This document shows, in pieces, positions 16,828 to 26,154 of a stretch of 64,000 bases of DNA. A program made the position numbers and the translations under genes. The DNA is from Mangrovitalea sediminis (GTDB taxonomy: Bacteria; Pseudomonadota; Gammaproteobacteria; Pseudomonadales; Oleiphilaceae). The notes under the pieces are model-generated. The model did not search any database, had not been told where the DNA came from, and saw only the letters and a program-made list of their open reading frames with translations. Location: positions 62,001 through 126,000 of the forward strand of contig NZ_NTLB01000002.1 in assembly GCF_002514725.1 (NCBI RefSeq), read 5' to 3'. Each line of letters starts with the position of its first letter. The first letter of the stretch is position 1.

Positions 16828-18987
16828 TTAGTTGAGTTCGGGCGCTTTTACGATGATACGGGCATCCACCAGCTCACAGCCATCGGCCCGGGCGATGACC
16901 GGGTTCAGATCCAGGGATTCGATCTCCGGGTGCAGTTCCATCATGCTGGAAATGCGCAGCAACAAATCGATGAGCGCCTGCTTGTCCACCGCAGGTTCGC
17001 CGCGAATGCCATCCAGGATCCGCGACGCTTTGACCTGGGCAATCATCGCCTCGGCGTCATAACGGCTCAAGGGCGCGGCCCGGAAGGCGACATCCTTGAA
17101 CAGCTCGACGAAGATACCGCCCAGCCCGAACATTACGACGGGGCCGAACACGGGGTCCCGGCTCGCGCCGATGATCACCTCGACGCCTTTTGTGGCCATG
17201 GGAGTGAGCAGAACCCCTTCGAGCCGGGCCTCGGGCGCATACTGCAGGCAGGACTTCTCAATGGCGTCCCTGGCATCACTCAGTGCCGTTTCGCCGACCA
17301 GGTTCAAGCGCACACCGCCGGCGTCGGATTTGTGCAGGATATCCCGAGACACGATTTTCATGGCAACCGGTCTGTCGGCATAGTCCGCTGCAGCGGCAAA
17401 CAGGTCTTCCGCGGTATGCACCCAGCGGCTCTCCGGCAGCGGGATGCCGTAGTCGGCGAGCACCTGGCGCGCCTCGGGTTCGAGCAGGTCGCGACCTTCG
17501 CTCAGGGCGCGTGCAAAAAGCGTATCGGCGTCACTGGAGCGTTGCAGGGACAGGCGTTGGGGGGCGCTATTGGCGCGTTGCAGATAGGCACCCCGTTCAG
17601 ACAGCGCCCGTAGGGTGCTGACGGCCAGTTCGATGGAGTCATAGACCGGGATGCCGGCTTCACGCAGTGTCATCAATGCGACCGGTCGGATCGGGGCATA
17701 CAGGCTGTAGACCACCAGGCCCTTGCGCCTTGCCGCAACACTCTGTGCCATTTCCACGGCACAACGGTTCTCGGCTGACTCCAGCGACTGGTCGAAGCGG
17801 ACACCGTAGCCGCCGAACATCCCCACCAGGAAGACCATGTCGACCTGGTCGTCCTGTAGCAGGATGTCGACGCATTCGGTAAAGAGGCCGGGGTTGGCAT
17901 CGGTGCTGCCGGCGACGTCAATGGGATTGGCCAGTGACGCCTGGGGAAACAGGATGGATCCGAGCCTTGCGCGGGTCTGATCGCTCAGTTCCGCCAGCTC
18001 CAGGCCGGCTTCGGAAATGCGATCGCTGGCGATCGTTGCCTGGCCGCCGCCGTCGGAGAGGATCGCAATCCGCTTGCCGGGTGTTTGCTGAAGCAGGCCC
18101 AGGCCCTCGGCGACCGGCAGGATTTCATCCGAATGGCCGACGACGTTGACCCCATTCTGTCTCAGCAGGTCCACGGTCATGGCGTAACTGCCGGCGAGGG
18201 CGCCGGTGTGGGAACTGGCGGATTTCTGGCCGGCCTGGGTGCTGCCCGACTTGTAGACGACGACCGGTTTGACGCGGGTGGCCTCGCGTGCGGCATCCAG
18301 GAAGGCCCGGCCGTCCTTGAAGCCTTCGATATAGAAGGTGGCCACGCGCGTGTGCTCGTCCTCGCTCAGGTAGCGCAGATAGTCGCCAAAACCGATGTCG
18401 GTCTGGTTGCCGGGGCCGACGTAGGTGCTGAAGCCGATGTAGCCATTGCGCTGGGCTTCCAGGGCCAGGGCGAGGAGCATGTTGCCGGACTGGGAAACGA
18501 TGCCGATATCACCAGGGCGCACATTCTGAAGCGCCAGGAGATTCACTTTCTTGTGCAGGTTGAACATGCCGGAGGTGTTCGGTCCTATGATGCGAACGCC
18601 TGCCTCGCGGGCGGCCGCCAGGGTTTCCGCTTCGAGTGCGACACCTTCACCACCAATTTCACCGAAGCCGCTGGCGAGGATGATGGCCCCGCGGGTTCCG
18701 TTGCGGCCACACTCGCGGAGCAGGCCCGGAACCGAGGACGCCGGTGTGCAGATCAGTGCCAGATCCGCAGCGGCAGGCAGTGACTGGACAGAAGGGTAGG
18801 CCCGTAGCCCGAGAATTTCCGGAGACTTCGGGTTGATCGGATAGATCTGCCCTTCGTAGCCGCCATCGATTAATCCCACCAGGGCTTTGTAGCCCCGTTT
18901 GGTCGGGTCGTTGGAGGCGCCGATAACGGCAATGGAATTGGGTGCCAGAAATGCGTGGAGTTCACTCCGTGAAGCCGCTTGATCCAT
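16828..18987 (-). CDS. NDP-forming acyl-CoA synthetase, fused alpha-beta
   Basis: The 719-residue ligase makes acyl-CoA through acyl-phosphate with a phosphohistidine intermediate. Domains in order: CoA-binding Rossmann (about 5-130, SIAVIGASNDPTKRG), succinyl-CoA-ligase-like domains (about 140-450, GIVSQSGNM and the His loop SSHTGALAGS), and a C-terminal ATP-grasp (about 490-719, AMKIVSRDILHKSDAGGVRL). ATG 18987 lies two bases after the stop of the upstream crotonase, with AGGGG eight bases before it; longer frames upstream overlap that gene. Relatives act on acetate, pimelate or hydroxycinnamates, so the substrate stays open. Confidence 0.92.
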   Translation of the reverse strand: MDQAASRSELHAFLAPNSIAVIGASNDPTKRGYKALVGLIDGGYEGQIYPINPKSPEILGLRAYPSVQSLPAAADLALICTPASSVPGLLRECGRNGTRGAIILASGFGEIGGEGVALEAETLAAAREAGVRIIGPNTSGMFNLHKKVNLLALQNVRPGDIGIVSQSGNMLLALALEAQRNGYIGFSTYVGPGNQTDIGFGDYLRYLSEDEHTRVATFYIEGFKDGRAFLDAAREATRVKPVVVYKSGSTQAGQKSASSHTGALAGSYAMTVDLLRQNGVNVVGHSDEILPVAEGLGLLQQTPGKRIAILSDGGGQATIASDRISEAGLELAELSDQTRARLGSILFPQASLANPIDVAGSTDANPGLFTECVDILLQDDQVDMVFLVGMFGGYGVRFDQSLESAENRCAVEMAQSVAARRKGLVVYSLYAPIRPVALMTLREAGIPVYDSIELAVSTLRALSERGAYLQRANSAPQRLSLQRSSDADTLFARALSEGRDLLEPEARQVLADYGIPLPESRWVHTAEDLFAAAADYADRPVAMKIVSRDILHKSDAGGVRLNLVGETALSDARDAIEKSCLQYAPEARLEGVLLTPMATKGVEVIIGASRDPVFGPVVMFGLGGIFVELFKDVAFRAAPLSRYDAEAMIAQVKASRILDGIRGEPAVDKQALIDLLLRISSMMELHPEIESLDLNPVIARADGCELVDARIIVKAPELN

Positions 18988-18989
18988 GA

Positions 18990-19784
18990 TCAGTACCCCT
19001 TGAACTGCGGCGAACGTTTTTCTGCAAAGGCATCGACACCTTCCTGCCAATCCTCAGTGACGGTGCAGGTGAAGACGCCATCCAGTTCGAGGCCCAGTTG
19101 TGTCTGCATGTCGCGGGCTTCACCGTCGTTGAGCAGACGTTTTGCCAGGGCCATCGAGACCGGTGCCTTGCTTGCCAGCTTTTCTGCGAATTCCGCCGCC
19201 GCCTGGCGCAGCTCATCGTCAGGGCAGGCTATTGTGGCCAGTCCGATCCGTGCCGCTTCGCGTCCATCGATCTTGTCACCCATAAACAGCAGTTCCCGGG
19301 CCTTGGCCAAACCGACCAGGCGCGGCAGGGTCTGTGTGACGCCACCACCGACATTGGTGCCGATGCTGACTTCCGGGAAGCCGATGCGGGCACTTTCGGC
19401 CATCAGGATAAAATCGCAGGCCACCGCCATCTCGGCGCCGGCGCCGAGGGCGTAGCCGTTGACGACGGCGATGACCGGCTTCTTCAGTTCGAAAATCGTC
19501 TGGCAGATGTCGTTGCCCAGCTGCAGATACTGACGTCGCTGAAAGGGGGTGCGACGGCCGCTGCCATGTTCTTTGAGGTCGGCTCCGACACAAAACGCTC
19601 TGCCTTCCCCGGTCAGGACCACCGCGCGGACATCGGGATCCGCCTCGGCGCGGCGCAGCGCATCGATGGTTTCCACGTATAGCTGCTCAATCACCGCGTT
19701 GAGGCGGTGAGGACGATTGAATCGGATTTCGGCGTATTGATCGATACGGCTATAGATGACCGTGTCGTAGGCAGGGGCAGTCAT
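18990..19784 (-). CDS. Enoyl-CoA hydratase/isomerase (canonical crotonase)
   Basis: The product has 264 residues. The oxyanion segments AFCVGADLKEHGS and NGYALGAGAEMAVACDF are present. Both catalytic glutamates are kept (GAGAE and GFPEVSIG), followed by GTNVGGGVTQTLPRLVG. It should hydrate a 2-enoyl-CoA or act as a related hydratase-lyase. ATG 19784 is chosen because TTGGAG lies five bases upstream. It is the first gene of the crotonase-ligase-crotonase operon, divergent from the RpiR regulator. Confidence 0.92.
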   Translation of the reverse strand: MTAPAYDTVIYSRIDQYAEIRFNRPHRLNAVIEQLYVETIDALRRAEADPDVRAVVLTGEGRAFCVGADLKEHGSGRRTPFQRRQYLQLGNDICQTIFELKKPVIAVVNGYALGAGAEMAVACDFILMAESARIGFPEVSIGTNVGGGVTQTLPRLVGLAKARELLFMGDKIDGREAARIGLATIACPDDELRQAAAEFAEKLASKAPVSMALAKRLLNDGEARDMQTQLGLELDGVFTCTVTEDWQEGVDAFAEKRSPQFKGY

Positions 19785-19802
19785 GATGGCTCCAACGTGA
19801 TA

Positions 19803-19872
19803 ACACATTTGTGTCGTCGTGCATGTTATGTGGAACAAATGTTTTTCGTTCAACCAAAATAATACATTTGTT
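19803..19872. promoter_or_regulatory. Three phased ACAwwTGT palindromes, candidate RpiR operator
   Basis: In the AT-rich divergent region three related dyads occur: ACACATTTGTGT (19803-19814), AACAAATGTT (19834-19843) and TACATTTGTT (19863-19872). Their centres are 30 and 29 bp apart, about three helix turns, so all three sit on the same DNA face. Position between the crotonase operon and the rpiR-type gene makes them likely sites for that regulator; this is inference. Confidence 0.6.
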
Positions 19873-19951
19873 TTTTTATTGCCATATTTTTGAAAAAAAT
19901 GCATCATCGGCAAATTGCAGCATCAACCGGCGACAGAACCGAGGCTTTTGC

Positions 19952-20884
19952 ATGGTGGAGACAAGCGAGCTGGCAACCGGGCAGGCGGTCGCGACAACGC
20001 AGGCGGATCAGCTGCTCAAAGCGTTGACGGACCAGCGCGATCAGATGACTCCTCAGTTGCAGCGGGCCGCGAGTTATATCCTGGAACACCCGGTTGAGGT
20101 TGCGCTCCTTTCCATTCGTAAGGCGGCAGCTGCCGCGGATGTAACGCCATCGACACTGACGCGGCTGGCGAAGGAGCTGGGATTTCTGCGCTATGACCAG
20201 TTTCGGCAGGTGTTTCAGGATGCCGTGCAGCGGCGCCGGCCTGTGACCTTCAGCAAGCGTGCGATATCCCTTCAGGATATGGCCAGCGCCTCCCCCGATA
20301 ACGAAATCTTCTTCAACTACGCCAGCGCCGCGGCTGTCGACTTGGAACAGTTCTTCCAACCGGCCAATCGCCCCCGCCTGCAAGAAGCCGCGAAACTGGT
20401 CGTGGGTGCGCGCCGGGTCTATGCGATTGGCTTCCGGGACACCTTCTCCTGCGCCTATCACTTTGCCTACGTTGGTCGTATTGCCATGCCTAACGTGTCG
20501 CTGGTGCGAGGACTTGAAGGTACCCTATTAAGCGAGCTGGCAGAGATCGGTCCCAAAGACGTCGTCGTGGCCTTCGGTTTCAACCCCTATTCGACGGAAA
20601 TCGTTAAGGCGCTGGAGGTCTTGCGGGACAGCGGTGCCAGACTGATCGTCATAACGGATACGCTGCGTTCGCCGCTGGCCGGCGCGGCAGAGATTGTGTT
20701 CACGGTCGGTATGAGCACCCCCCATTACTTTCCAACCATCCTGGCGTCCATGGCATTGGTCGAGGTGCTATTGGCGGAGTGTGTGTCGTTGGGTGGTCCG
20801 CGCATGCTGGACAGTATCAAACGTTTTGAAACCCGGATGGATGCCGTTGGCGGTTATATCCATCTCGATAATGAAGGTAACTGA
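19952..20884 (+). CDS. RpiR-family transcriptional regulator
   Basis: The product has 310 residues. The N-terminal RpiR helix-turn-helix (about 25-100) includes SIRKAAAAADVTPSTLTRLA and KELGFLRYDQFRQ. The C-terminal SIS (sugar isomerase-like) domain covers about 135-290 (RVYAIGFRDTF, DVVVAFGFNPYSTEIVKAL). In this family the SIS domain binds a phosphosugar or other metabolite. GAGG seven bases upstream of ATG 19952 sets the start. It is divergent from the crotonase operon and followed by UspA and TRAP genes, which it probably controls. Confidence 0.92.
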   Translation: MVETSELATGQAVATTQADQLLKALTDQRDQMTPQLQRAASYILEHPVEVALLSIRKAAAAADVTPSTLTRLAKELGFLRYDQFRQVFQDAVQRRRPVTFSKRAISLQDMASASPDNEIFFNYASAAAVDLEQFFQPANRPRLQEAAKLVVGARRVYAIGFRDTFSCAYHFAYVGRIAMPNVSLVRGLEGTLLSELAEIGPKDVVVAFGFNPYSTEIVKALEVLRDSGARLIVITDTLRSPLAGAAEIVFTVGMSTPHYFPTILASMALVEVLLAECVSLGGPRMLDSIKRFETRMDAVGGYIHLDNEGN

Positions 20885-20907
20885 GGCTCTCAAGGGGAGA
20901 TCGCACC

Positions 20908-21348
20908 ATGTTCAAGCGGATTCTGGTTCCTGTCGATCTCAACGAGCCGGACTTTTCCGAATCGGCTGTTGAGATGGCCATACGTGAGGCTCGCCTGGAT
21001 CAGGGCGAGATCCACGTGATGACCGTGATGCCCGGTTTTAATTCGCCGTTGGTTGCAGGCTATTTCGATGCCGATGCGGTGGAAAAAGCGCGGGAGGCGG
21101 TAAAGATACAGTTGAAGTCGTTCGCCGCCAATCGCCTGCCCGCGGACCTTCCGCACAGCCTCTCTGTGCATGAAGGCCAGCCAGCGGATCGGATTATCCA
21201 CCAGGCCGAGCATATGGGGGCGGATCTGATCATCCTGACCGCCCACCACCGGAGCCATTTACAGGAAGTGCTGCTGGGATCAAACGCCTCCAGGGTGGTC
21301 GAGCGGGCAGCGTGTTCTGTCCTGATCCTGCGTGGCGGAAAGGGGTGA
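20908..21348 (+). CDS. Universal stress protein, UspA family
   Basis: The 146-residue Usp domain begins MFKRILVPVDLNEPDFSESA. The nucleotide-binding end region is DLIILTAHHRSHLQEVLLGSNASRVVERA, close to the G-2x-G-9x-G(S/T) motif but with the first Gly lost (TAHHRS), so ATP binding is uncertain. It follows the RpiR gene by 23 bp and precedes a TAXI-TRAP system; Usp genes are often part of TRAP operons. GGGGAG precedes the ATG. Confidence 0.9.
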   Translation: MFKRILVPVDLNEPDFSESAVEMAIREARLDQGEIHVMTVMPGFNSPLVAGYFDADAVEKAREAVKIQLKSFAANRLPADLPHSLSVHEGQPADRIIHQAEHMGADLIILTAHHRSHLQEVLLGSNASRVVERAACSVLILRGGKG

Positions 21349-21520
21349 GGGCTCATCCCACCACTGCGGTATAGGAGGAGAACAGACTGAAAGAGACTCG
21401 ATTCGAGGTTGCTTCACGTCAGGGACGGTGGCGATAGGTATGGAAGCCGGTAAATCGCCATCCATAAATAAAAATACATTTCCGGTTAAAACGACCGTTT
21501 GCTATTGAAGGGTATTAGTT

Positions 21521-22501
21521 ATGAAAAAGCTCTCCAAGTTCAAAGTCGCGTTAGCGCTGACGCTGGGCATCTCAACGATGTCTGCAACATCGGCCCAGGC
21601 GGCCAGTGGCCAGTTTGTGACCATCGGAACCGGCGGTGTGACGGGTGTCTACTACCCGCTGGGCGGCGCCATCTGCCGCCTGATGAATAAAGATCAGAAG
21701 CAGACCAAGGTACGTTGTTCTGTCGAGTCTACCGGTGGCTCGGTCTACAACGCCAACGCACTGAAAACGGGCGATATCGATTTCGGTGTCATGCAGTCCG
21801 ACGTGCAGTACAAAGCCTATCACGGCGAAGGTCCCTTCAAAGGCAAGGCTGAGAAGAACCTGCGTGCTGTGTTTTCCGTGCACCCTGAGCCCTTCACCGT
21901 TGTCGCCCGTGCCGATTCCGGCATCAAGACGTTCGCTGACCTGAAAGGCAAGCGCGTCAACATCGGTAACCCGGGTTCCGGCCAGCGTGCGACCATGGAA
22001 ATGCTCATGAAAGCCTACGGCTGGAAAAAGAGCGATTTCAAACTGACGTCCCAGTTGGCTTCCAACGAGCAGTCCAAAGCGCTGTGCGATAACAAAGTCG
22101 ACGCCATCGTGTTCACGGTCGGCCACCCCAACGGTTCCATCTCCGAAGCCACCACGACCTGTGACGCAAAACTGGTCAGCGTGAATGGCCCGATCATCAA
22201 GAAGATCGTCGACAGCGAGCCCTACTACTCCTGGGCGACCATTCCCGGTGGTATGTACCGCGGTAACCCCAATCCGGTGACGACTTTCGGTGTTCGTGCC
22301 ACGGTTGTGACGACTGCACAGCAGCCGGAAAAAATCGTTTACGAGCTGGTCAAGGCCGTATTCTCAAACTTCGATGAGTTCAAGAAGCTGCACCCGGCTT
22401 TTGCTCACCTGGAGAAAGCCGATATGGTTAAAGCCGCCCTGTCGGCGCCGCTGGCCGCTGGCGCCAAGAAATACTACGAGGAACAGGGATTACTGAAGTA
22501 A
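21521..22501 (+). CDS. TRAP transporter TAXI-family solute-binding protein
   Basis: The 326-residue periplasmic receptor has a Sec signal peptide over residues 1-27 ([11 protein letters not shown]). The TAXI signature [25 protein letters not shown] follows, then [10 protein letters not shown] and [17 protein letters not shown]. It captures a small carboxylate-type solute for the fused permease 150 bp downstream. AAGGG lies eight bases before the ATG. Ligands of this class include glutamate and aromatic or aliphatic acids; none can be chosen here. Confidence 0.95.
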   Translation: MKKLSKFKVALALTLGISTMSATSAQAASGQFVTIGTGGVTGVYYPLGGAICRLMNKDQKQTKVRCSVESTGGSVYNANALKTGDIDFGVMQSDVQYKAYHGEGPFKGKAEKNLRAVFSVHPEPFTVVARADSGIKTFADLKGKRVNIGNPGSGQRATMEMLMKAYGWKKSDFKLTSQLASNEQSKALCDNKVDAIVFTVGHPNGSISEATTTCDAKLVSVNGPIIKKIVDSEPYYSWATIPGGMYRGNPNPVTTFGVRATVVTTAQQPEKIVYELVKAVFSNFDEFKKLHPAFAHLEKADMVKAALSAPLAAGAKKYYEEQGLLK

Positions 22502-22509
22502 TTCCTGAA

Positions 22510-22576
22510 ACGGGGGGCCTGGGTCCCCCCGTGCATTGGATCGCAGTCTTGATCACGGCGGGCTCTTAGGCCCGCC
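22510..22576 (+). terminator. Two intercistronic hairpins between TRAP receptor and permease
   Basis: ACGGGGGG/CCCCCCGT (22510-22517, 22525-22532) and GGCGGGC/GCCCGCC (22557-22563, 22570-22576) form two strong stems without T-runs in the 150-bp gap. They would stabilise or partly terminate the upstream message so that more receptor than permease is made. Confidence 0.6.
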
Positions 22577-22651
22577 ATTCCGATGTCGTCACCCAGTCCA
22601 CAAGATGAGGTCCTTACCGGGACCGGCAGACGTGGCTGAAAGAGAAGTTCC

Positions 22652-25243
22652 ATGACCAACGACAAAACCGTTGAATCGGCCCCCTCCAAAGAAGTGCTCG
22701 AGGACTTGATTGCGGAAGCGGATACGGGGGCACGTAAGCCCGGTCCCATCGCCGCAAAAGTTATTGTCGGCGTGGCCCTCGCCTGGTCCCTGTTCCAGCT
22801 GTGGTTCGCATCGCCGCTGCCGTTTATCTTCAATATCGGTGTGTTCAACTACACCGAAGCGCGCTCTATCCACTTGGCATTTGCGGTGTTCCTGGCGTTT
22901 ACCGCCTATCCTGCGCTCAAGGGGTCGCCCCGCCACTACATCCCGCTCCAGGATTGGGTGTTTGCGTTTGTGGGCGCTTTTTGCGCCGCGTACCTGTTCC
23001 TGTTCTACGATCAACTGGCGAATCGGCCGGGCCTGCCCACCACGATGGACGTGGTCGTGGCGGTGGTCGGTATCGTGCTCCTGCTGGAAGCGACCCGACG
23101 GGCGCTTGGGCCGCCCTTGATGGTCGTTGCCCTGGTGTTTATCGGTTACGCCTTTCTCGGTCCTTATATGCCGGACATCATCTCCCACAAGGCGGTTACG
23201 CTGGATCGGGGTATGTCCCAGTATTGGCTGGGTACCGAAGGGGTTTTCGGTGTGGCACTGGGTGTGTCCACGTCGATGGTGTTCCTGTTCGTGTTGTTTG
23301 GCGCGCTGCTGGAAAAAGTCGGCGCGGGTAACTATTTCATCCGGGTTGCGTTTTCGCTGCTGGGTCACCTGCGTGGCGGCCCAGCCAAGGCGGCGGTGGT
23401 TTCGTCGGCCTCCACCGGTATGATTTCCGGCTCCTCCATCGCTAACGTGGTGACCACGGGGACTTTTACGATCCCCCTGATGAAGCGCGTTGGTTTCCCT
23501 GCCTACAAGGCGGGTGCTATCGAATGTGCGTCTTCGGTGAATGGTCAGCTGACGCCGCCGGTCATGGGTGCTGCGGCGTTCCTGATGGTGGAATATGTCG
23601 GTATTCCCTATACCCAGGTTATCAAGGCCGCTGCATTGCCGGCACTGATTGCCTACATGGCGCTGTTCTACATCGTGCATCTCGAAGCGTTGAAGATGGA
23701 CCTGAAAGGGCTGCCCCGTCTTAATCCGAAGCCCTGGCACCGTTCCCTGATCTCTTTTGTCATGAGCTTCTTTGGCATGGTCCTGGTGACCGGCGCCGTC
23801 TACTACGGCGTGGGTTGGACCAAGGAAGTCTTCGGTTCGTCCGCGACCTGGATTCTCGGCGCCGCTTTGATGCTGGTATATGTCGGCCTGGTGGCTTTTG
23901 CCTCCCGCTTGCCCGACCTGGATGAGGACCCTGAATTCGATGTACTTCCCGAGGCTGCGCCGACGATCAAATCGGGTCTCTACTACCTGTTGCCCGTTGT
24001 GGTGCTGGTCTGGTGCCTGGCGGTGGAGCGGCTGTCGCCGGACCTGTCGGCGTTCTGGGCAACGATCTTCCTGATGATCGTTGCTGTGACGCACCGGCCG
24101 CTCAAGTCGCTCTTCCGTAAGAGCGGTGACATGGCCGAGATGGCGAAGAAGGGGTGCATGGATGTCTGGGACGGCCTGATCAACGGCGGCCGGAACATGA
24201 TCGGTATCGGTGTGGCCACGGCTGCCGCGGGTATCGTCGTCGGTACCGTGACCCTGACCGGTATCGGTCTGGTCATGACAGAGTTCGTTGGTTACATCTC
24301 CGGCGGTAACCTGATGCTGGTACTGCTGTTCACGGCGATGATCAGCCTCCTGCTGGGGATGGGGCTGCCCACCACGGCAAACTACATCGTCGTGTCGACC
24401 CTGATGGCGCCGGTCATTGTCCACCTGGGCGCACAAAGCGGCCTGGTGGTACCCCTGATTGCCGTTCACATGTTCGTCTTCTACTTCGGCATCCTGGCGG
24501 ACGACACGCCTCCGGTTGGCCTGGCGGCCTATGCGGCGGCGGCGATAGCCCGATCGGAACCGATAAAGACCGGCTTTCAAGGCTTTATCTACGACATCCG
24601 TACCGCGATCCTGCCCTTCATGTTCATTTTCAACAATGAACTGTTGCTGATCGGCGTACACAGTGTGTCCCACTTCCTGCTGGTTTTCATCAGTGCCTTG
24701 CTGGCGATGATGGCGTTCGCCTCGGGTACCCAGGGCTACTTCATCACCCGCTGCCGCTGGTATGAGACGGTTGGCTTGCTGCTGGTGGCCTTTACGCTGT
24801 TCCGGCCGGGCTTTTGGATGGACATGGTGCAACCGGAATACAAGCTGGAGAGTGGCGCCAAGGTCCTCGAAGCCGTCAAGGACCTGCCGGATAACAGTTC
24901 GATCCGGGTCCGGGTGGTGGGCGATACCATCGAAGGTAACCATGTGGACAAAATTGTTATCCTGCCGCTCGGCAAGCAGGAGGCCTCTGACAAGCGTTTG
25001 ATGCATGCGGGCCTGTCAGTGTCTAAGGACGGCGATAACCTGTTGATCAACAATGTCAATTTCGGTAGTACGGCACAGAAGCTCGGCATCGGGTATGGCT
25101 GGGAAATCACCAGCGTCCAGGTGAAGACGCATCGCCCTGCCAAGCAGTGGATGTTCGTGCCGGCGCTGCTGTTGCTGGGTGGCATTGCCTGGCGTCAGAA
25201 CCGCCGACGGAAGGGGGCACAGCCGCAAGCCATCGCGGCCTGA
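22652..25243 (+). CDS. TRAP transporter fused 4TM-12TM permease with C-terminal DUF3394
   Basis: The 863-residue inner-membrane protein joins the small DctQ-like and large DctM-like subunits, as is usual for TAXI systems. The first part runs to about residue 190. The DctM core (about 200-690) has SSASTGMISGSSIANVVTTG, QLTPPVMGAAAFLMVEY and GLPTTANYIVVSTLMAPV. The last 170 residues match the DUF3394 extension (soluble domain EYKLESGAKVLEAVKDLP flanked by helices) seen on part of this family. It forms an Na+-driven importer with the receptor upstream. Confidence 0.95.
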   Translation: MTNDKTVESAPSKEVLEDLIAEADTGARKPGPIAAKVIVGVALAWSLFQLWFASPLPFIFNIGVFNYTEARSIHLAFAVFLAFTAYPALKGSPRHYIPLQDWVFAFVGAFCAAYLFLFYDQLANRPGLPTTMDVVVAVVGIVLLLEATRRALGPPLMVVALVFIGYAFLGPYMPDIISHKAVTLDRGMSQYWLGTEGVFGVALGVSTSMVFLFVLFGALLEKVGAGNYFIRVAFSLLGHLRGGPAKAAVVSSASTGMISGSSIANVVTTGTFTIPLMKRVGFPAYKAGAIECASSVNGQLTPPVMGAAAFLMVEYVGIPYTQVIKAAALPALIAYMALFYIVHLEALKMDLKGLPRLNPKPWHRSLISFVMSFFGMVLVTGAVYYGVGWTKEVFGSSATWILGAALMLVYVGLVAFASRLPDLDEDPEFDVLPEAAPTIKSGLYYLLPVVVLVWCLAVERLSPDLSAFWATIFLMIVAVTHRPLKSLFRKSGDMAEMAKKGCMDVWDGLINGGRNMIGIGVATAAAGIVVGTVTLTGIGLVMTEFVGYISGGNLMLVLLFTAMISLLLGMGLPTTANYIVVSTLMAPVIVHLGAQSGLVVPLIAVHMFVFYFGILADDTPPVGLAAYAAAAIARSEPIKTGFQGFIYDIRTAILPFMFIFNNELLLIGVHSVSHFLLVFISALLAMMAFASGTQGYFITRCRWYETVGLLLVAFTLFRPGFWMDMVQPEYKLESGAKVLEAVKDLPDNSSIRVRVVGDTIEGNHVDKIVILPLGKQEASDKRLMHAGLSVSKDGDNLLINNVNFGSTAQKLGIGYGWEITSVQVKTHRPAKQWMFVPALLLLGGIAWRQNRRRKGAQPQAIAA

Positions 25244-25260
25244 CTTTCCGGCGACACTGG

Positions 25261-25290
25261 GCCAATGCCATCCTGAGGGATGGCATTGGC
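25261..25290 (+). terminator. Strong hairpin after TRAP operon
   Basis: GCCAATGCCATCC (25261-25273) and GGATGGCATTGGC (25278-25290) form a perfect 13-bp stem with a 4-base loop just after the permease stop. The T-run behind it is poor (ATATCTTTCT), but the position fits transcript termination. Confidence 0.65.
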
Positions 25291-25398
25291 TCACATATCT
25301 TTCTATGATGCCTGCATATTGTCGTCTTGTATGACGTTACCGGCATCCTGTCCTACTGAAGACGATCCTCTCGACATTGCCTTGATCGAAGGGGTTCC

Positions 25399-26148
25399 GT
25401 GCATCTCCTTACCGCTTCTCTGACCGTCAAGACAGCGTCCCTGCTGATTGCCACATCCTGCCTGACCTCCTTGCTGACGGCGGCATTAGGTGCGGGCGGC
25501 GGGGTTTTGTTGTTGGCGATGATGGCGCAGTTTCTCTCGCCGCTGGCGATTATCCCGGTACATGGGGCGGTGCAACTGGGCTCCAATTTCGGCCGCGCCC
25601 TGATGACGCTGCGTCACATCGACTGGCGGGCTCTGGGAGTGTTCCTGCCCGGCGCCTTGATGGGTGCCGCGATAGGCAGTCTGGTGCTGATCAGCCTGCC
25701 GCCGGCGGTCTGGTATCTGACCATTGCACTCTTCATTCTCTACTTGTGCTGGGGGCCTGCGCTGCCCAAGCGTGCGCTGAATCGGCCAGGCATCTTCCTG
25801 GCGGGTGTCGTTACGACCTTCGTGTCGTTGTTCGCGGGTGCCAGCGGTCCCTTGGTTGCGGCTTTCATCAAGCAAATTCACCGCGACCGTCTGCGCACTG
25901 TCGCGACCTTTTCCGCGGCCATGTCCGTTCAACACGCCGCGAAAATCGGTGTTTTCGTCCACGCAGGGTTCAAGGGGCAGGATTGGCTGGGATTTATCGC
26001 GTTGATGATCGTTTCCGGGGCCCTGGGAACCTGGCTCGGACTGAAACTACTGCACCGTATGCGCGATCATCATTTTCAGACGGTGTTTAATATCGTTCTT
26101 TCGCTACTGGCCCTGCGCCTGCTCTGGCAGGCGTACGTGGCCATTTAG
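25399..26148 (+). CDS. TauE/SafE-family (TSUP) anion exporter
   Basis: The 249-residue membrane protein has about eight helices. The repeated TSUP features are ALGAGGGVLLLAMMAQFL with VHGAVQLGSNFGRA, and in the second half GASGPLVAAFIKQIHRDR with SVQHAAKIGVFVHAG. Members export sulfite, sulfoacetate or other organosulfur anions; the substrate here is unknown. Start GTG 25399 has AAGGGG four bases before it. It converges with a DMT gene, six bases between stops. Confidence 0.9.
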   Translation: MHLLTASLTVKTASLLIATSCLTSLLTAALGAGGGVLLLAMMAQFLSPLAIIPVHGAVQLGSNFGRALMTLRHIDWRALGVFLPGALMGAAIGSLVLISLPPAVWYLTIALFILYLCWGPALPKRALNRPGIFLAGVVTTFVSLFAGASGPLVAAFIKQIHRDRLRTVATFSAAMSVQHAAKIGVFVHAGFKGQDWLGFIALMIVSGALGTWLGLKLLHRMRDHHFQTVFNIVLSLLALRLLWQAYVAI

Positions 26149-26154
26149 GCGGTT

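Noticed and set aside
22589-25006. Very long open frame (about 805 codons) on the minus strand across the TRAP permease
   Set aside because: It is the antisense shadow of a GC-rich membrane gene: composition is His/Arg/Gln-rich, with no domain resemblance and no ribosome site, while the plus strand encodes a full TRAP permease.
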